From Eudoraea sp. (GTDB lineage: Bacteria > Bacteroidota > Bacteroidia > Flavobacteriales > Flavobacteriaceae), in contig JAHEBI010000009.1 in NCBI GenBank assembly GCA_024642325.1, positions 1 to 17,457 on the forward strand: a stretch of 17,457 nt of DNA. Direction: 5' to 3'. The position numbers and the translations under genes were made by a program. Each line of letters opens with the position of its first letter. Position 1 is the first letter of the stretch. This document shows positions 14,973-17,457 of this stretch, one piece after another. The notes under the pieces are model-generated. The model saw only the letters and a program-made list of their open reading frames with translations. It did no database searches and was not told where the DNA came from.

Positions 14973-15143
14973 ATGAAACATATTTTACTTATTAAAGAAA
15001 TCTATCTTGAAGCCTTTAAAAATATTGGCCATGTACTCATAAAAAATTATTTCAAAGCATTTTCGTGGTTTTGTTTTGCCTCTTTTATCATTGTGCTTTA
15101 TGCATTTTTGTTCAGGGTAGCCACCGGATTTGCATTTGATTAA
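14973..15143 (+). CDS. 56-residue membrane microprotein, copy 1 (DUF6747-like)
   Basis: The ATG at 14973 opens a complete 56-codon frame that length-limited gene finding would miss. The protein has a charged, amphipathic N-terminal half (MKHILLIKEIYLEAFKNI), one membrane helix (about residues 30-47, SWFCFASFIIVLYAFLF) and a short tail ending in RVATGFAFD. It is 35/56 identical to the protein at 15391 with no gaps, and conservation is strongest in the KE.YLEAF block, the FSWFCFA helix start and the TGFAFD end. That pattern of protein-level conservation, plus a dedicated terminator, shows it is real. From memory it resembles small flavobacterial proteins filed under DUF6747. Function unknown; a single-span inner-membrane accessory subunit is possible. 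No Shine-Dalgarno sequence. Confidence 0.85.
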   Translation: MKHILLIKEIYLEAFKNIGHVLIKNYFKAFSWFCFASFIIVLYAFLFRVATGFAFD

Positions 15144-15164
15144 TACCAAGCAACCTAAATCCTT

Positions 15165-15192
15165 AAAAGCGCCTCTAACAGGGCGCTTTTTT
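15165..15192 (+). terminator. Rho-independent terminator after microprotein copy 1
   Basis: AAAAGCGCC (15165-15173) pairs with GGCGCTTTT (15182-15190) around an eight-base loop and is followed by further T residues. It lies 22 bases after the stop, so copy 1 is transcribed separately from copy 2. Confidence 0.88.
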
Positions 15193-15390
15193 CTTTGCTA
15201 TAGGTTCATATCCTTCTCTTCCTTCTAGACTCCGCCCTCCGTGCATTTAAACGCCTATTTCAGGCCTTTCAAAGATGTTGGAAAAAAGACGCGTTCCTAC
15301 GCCAAATATTTATGCTCTTCACCCGATTTTTATATCATATTAAATCCATAAAAAGATATTTGTACCAAAGAACTTCAAAAAATACACTAG

Positions 15391-15561
15391 ATGGAAAAAA
15401 TATTACTTTTTAAAGAGCTATACCTGGAAGCTTTCAGAAATTGGACGAACATTTTTTTAAATAAATATTTCAAAGTGTTTTCCTGGTTTTGCTTTGCTTT
15501 ACTGCTTATTACCATATATGCTTTTATATTTAGAGTGTCTACCGGTTTTGCTTTTGACTAA
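15391..15561 (+). CDS. 56-residue membrane microprotein, copy 2 (DUF6747-like)
   Basis: A second complete 56-codon frame, in the same orientation and of exactly the same length as the one at 14973. It begins MEKILLFKELYLEAFRNW, continues with one membrane helix from about residue 30 (FSWFCFALLLITIYAFIF), and ends RVSTGFAFD. The last six residues are identical in both copies; the least similar segment is residues 18-25. Nucleotide sequences have drifted at many third positions while the protein is kept, indicating selection on an old duplication. It has its own upstream gap (about 200 bases) and terminator, so the copies may be expressed under different conditions. A near -7 box, GATATTTG at 15355-15362, is one mismatch from TAnnTTTG. 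Function unknown. Confidence 0.85.
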   Translation: MEKILLFKELYLEAFRNWTNIFLNKYFKVFSWFCFALLLITIYAFIFRVSTGFAFD

Positions 15562-15582
15562 TTCATAAAACATTATATACTT

Positions 15583-15618
15583 AAAAAGGCCCTGAAGATT
15601 AATCTTCAGGGCCTTTTT
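15583..15618. terminator. Bidirectional Rho-independent terminator between microprotein copy 2 and the DUF4837 gene
   Basis: A perfect 16-bp stem, AAAAAGGCCCTGAAGA (15583-15598) with its complement (15603-15618), has a TTAA loop. The A tract on one side and T tract on the other (extending to 15620) make it functional on both strands. It lies 21 bases after the plus-strand microprotein stop and about 20 bases beyond the minus-strand DUF4837 stop, so it serves both convergent genes. Confidence 0.95.
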
Positions 15619-15639
15619 TTATATAGCTATTATTAAAAC

Positions 15640-16620
15640 CTAATTAATTTTCACAGTTTTCAGAATGGCTTCAAGTTCAAACATATAGTCCCTTTTGTTG
15701 GTCGCAGGAGCAAATGTAAAACCCTCAAGGATCAATTTTCTGTTATTAGACTTGTCATTTATAATATAAGTCAAAAAAGGCCCGGCCATGGGATAATTTT
15801 GAATTTCCCAGATGCCTCTGGCCTCAGCAGCCTTCAAACCCGAAATCTCAGCCGGAAACACATAAGGGGCAAATGCCTTTTCGGTAACCATATAGGTGGT
15901 TTTATTAGGTATATCGGGCCCTGGGATATACTTTTTCCCAATTGAATCTCTCATCTTTACAATATCTCCAACAAAAGTGGAATCATTTTCAAAACTGTCC
16001 CAGGGCATAGTGTAAACAATTATATTCATGGTGCCTTTGGGAATCTCCCGGTCTATCCAAACAAAATTATCTTCCTCTTTTCCCACCTTATAAATTGATG
16101 GAAGCCTAAGAGATATGCCAAATTTAGATTGCAGAATGGTGTCTTTATTCAAGGAGCGCAAAAACCTTTTTTGTGCTTCTTCCATTTCTGTGCTTTTGAA
16201 TGATGCAATGATTTTATCTGCAGTGGCATCCAGGTTTGTAATGAGTTCTTCTTCTGTTTTTCCCTTTATTACCCCTACCTTTTGAGGAGTTGCATATAAA
16301 TCCGTCTTTATGTGTGCCAAATCCAGGGTGTCTAAACTCACATATAAAACAGAACGTCTATGCCTGGTCATCCCCGTAAATACTTTAAGGGGCATGTGCT
16401 CAATAGAAAATTGGGGTTCGTTCCAGGTAAGTCCTACTATGGGTGCGGCAAAATGCTCTCTAACTTTATCTCCAACTTTACCTTCCCAAAGCTCATTGTC
16501 CATGACAACGGCCAGCGAATTAATGGCGCCTACAGAAACAGGCTTATATGTTTTTTTATTATTGTCATTACAGGAAAGTAAAATAAATACAGCTAAAAAT
16601 AGCGATCCAAAGTATTTCAT
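15640..16620 (-). CDS. DUF4837 family lipoprotein
   Basis: The chosen start at 16620 gives a 326-residue protein opening MKYFGSLFLAVFILLSC, a type II signal peptide with lipobox LLSC and lipidated Cys17; the mature end is CNDNNKKTYKP. A longer frame from 16647 would add nine residues before the signal and overlap the upstream gene, so it is less likely. The body matches DUF4837, a Bacteroidota family of unknown function: SVGAINSLAVVMDNELWEG, then GLTWNEPQFSIEHMP, and later IDREIPKGTMNIIVYTMPW, ARGIWEIQNYPMAGPFL and EGFTFAP. It follows the LysM lytic transglycosylase gene by ten bases on the same strand, so the two are co-transcribed, suggesting a role at the periplasmic or outer-membrane side of envelope maintenance. 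No enzymatic motif is recognised. Confidence 0.88.
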   Translation of the reverse strand: MKYFGSLFLAVFILLSCNDNNKKTYKPVSVGAINSLAVVMDNELWEGKVGDKVREHFAAPIVGLTWNEPQFSIEHMPLKVFTGMTRHRRSVLYVSLDTLDLAHIKTDLYATPQKVGVIKGKTEEELITNLDATADKIIASFKSTEMEEAQKRFLRSLNKDTILQSKFGISLRLPSIYKVGKEEDNFVWIDREIPKGTMNIIVYTMPWDSFENDSTFVGDIVKMRDSIGKKYIPGPDIPNKTTYMVTEKAFAPYVFPAEISGLKAAEARGIWEIQNYPMAGPFLTYIINDKSNNRKLILEGFTFAPATNKRDYMFELEAILKTVKIN

Positions 16621-16630
16621 ATATTTTATT

Positions 16631-17457
16631 TTAGGATGAACAATCACACAATTTCAATTTTGTGCCCGGCTTAAGATTGTTACCACTAATACCATTCCAT
16701 TGTCTCAAATTTTCAATAGTAATTCCAGGATATTTTCTGGAAATAGTCCATAATGAATCTCCTTCTTTTACAGTATGGATTTTGAAGTTCCCAGAAACAA
16801 TGACTTCGGAAGAAGATTTTACAGGTGTCGTTTTACCGGATGAAACAACCGTTACTGGTTTCCTCGGAAATATCGTGAGGCGTTGACCAATTCTTAAATC
16901 ATTACTTCTAAGGCCATTCCATTGTTTAATTTGACTAACGCCAACACCGTATCGTTCTGCAATCTTACCCAGATAGTCACCGCTTCTAACCTTGTATCTA
17001 ATTCTTTCTTCTGCTGTAACCAGCTCCGGCAAAGTGCTTTCCCTGCTTTTGTTCTCTTCTTCCGTGAATGCATAAATAGCCTCCTCATTGGCTACAAATT
17101 TACCAATGGCATCCTTCGGCAGACGCAAGGTATATTCCTTGCCTTTAATTTTCGGAATAATATCTAATTTGTAAGAAGGGTTAAGAACTTTTAACTCTTC
17201 ATTGCTTACACCAACAAGTTTTGAAATTTGGTCAAATGTTATAAGCTTTCTAACATGTACCGTATCAGTTTCAAAATAAGGGCGTTCAACCTTGCTTAAC
17301 TCAATTCCATGCTCATCCGCATATTCGAATAAATACATCGTGGCCAAAAATGCTGGCACATAGCCTGCCGTTTCTCGTGGCAGATTTCTTCTAATATTCC
17401 AATAATTTGTATATCCACCGGATCTTCTAATAGCCTTATTTACGTTTCCGGGTCCTG
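16631..17457 (-). CDS. MltD-like lytic transglycosylase with LysM domains (partial, N-terminus outside window)
   Basis: The frame runs in from the right edge, so the visible 274 residues are the C-terminal part. They start with GPGNVNKAIRRSGGYTNYW and LPRETAGYVPAFLA, the end of the SLT/MltD catalytic domain; the catalytic glutamate lies outside the window. A degenerate LysM-like unit follows (KLITFDQISKLVGVSNEELK). Two clear LysM repeats come next, starting RYKVRSGDYLGKIAERYGVG and HTVKEGDSLWTISRKYPG, each with an asparagine-containing WNG...L..G core. Such enzymes cleave the glycan strand of peptidoglycan to 1,6-anhydro ends, and LysM units bind N-acetylglucosamine chains. The protein ends in LKLCDCSS. 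The DUF4837 lipoprotein gene follows after ten bases. Confidence 0.92.
   Translation of the reverse strand, partial: GPGNVNKAIRRSGGYTNYWNIRRNLPRETAGYVPAFLATMYLFEYADEHGIELSKVERPYFETDTVHVRKLITFDQISKLVGVSNEELKVLNPSYKLDIIPKIKGKEYTLRLPKDAIGKFVANEEAIYAFTEEENKSRESTLPELVTAEERIRYKVRSGDYLGKIAERYGVGVSQIKQWNGLRSNDLRIGQRLTIFPRKPVTVVSSGKTTPVKSSSEVIVSGNFKIHTVKEGDSLWTISRKYPGITIENLRQWNGISGNNLKPGTKLKLCDCSS

Overview
The window reads as chromosomal DNA of a Bacteroidota bacterium, most likely a member of the Flavobacteriia. The supports are an AT-rich background, TAnnTTTG-type -7 promoter boxes, almost no Shine-Dalgarno sequences, and families characteristic of that group: a PorE-like OmpA protein with SPOR-like repeats, a DUF4837 lipoprotein, a bacterial GH3 protein and a 561-residue conserved protein that I associate with DUF6909. 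No rRNA, tRNA, CRISPR array, insertion sequence or phage gene is visible.

Layout. (1) Positions 1-8610, all on the minus strand, form a surface-polysaccharide block. In transcription order it holds the DUF6909-like protein, a Wzz-like chain-length/coiled-coil membrane protein, the four dTDP-L-rhamnose genes rfbB-rfbA-rfbC-rfbD, a short gene remnant, an MBOAT O-acyltransferase and a partial SGNH hydrolase that runs off the left edge. Most gaps are 1-30 bases or overlaps, so this is probably one long operon, possibly with internal promoters. Together these genes would make dTDP-rhamnose, influence polymer length or export, and O-acetylate the product. (2) Positions 8716-11087, minus strand: an M23 peptidase gene tightly coupled to a GH3-family gene. 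(3) Positions 11289-15561, plus strand: tatA with a strong terminator, a 970-residue PorE-like outer-membrane/periplasmic protein, and two tandem paralogous 56-residue membrane microproteins that are easily missed by length cut-offs. (4) Positions 15640-17457, minus strand: a partial MltD-like lytic transglycosylase with LysM domains, followed by a DUF4837 lipoprotein gene. A perfect 16-bp-stem bidirectional terminator separates blocks 3 and 4.

Blocks 2-4 look like a core cell-envelope neighbourhood (murein hydrolases, Tat export, a peptidoglycan-binding OmpA protein, lipoprotein). Block 1 is an accessory-type polysaccharide locus attached to it. Base composition changes near position 2640: the acyltransferase end is clearly more GC-rich than the rfb genes. 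rfbD ends abruptly there, and a 3' gene remnant lies just upstream of the MBOAT gene, so this looks like a recombination joint.

The most unusual items are the tandem microproteins, the DUF6909-like protein whose C-terminal half carries nucleoside-phosphorylase-like signatures, the twin SPOR-like repeats on the PorE-like protein, and the scar at 2318-2640. I did not find a clearly new multi-gene system.
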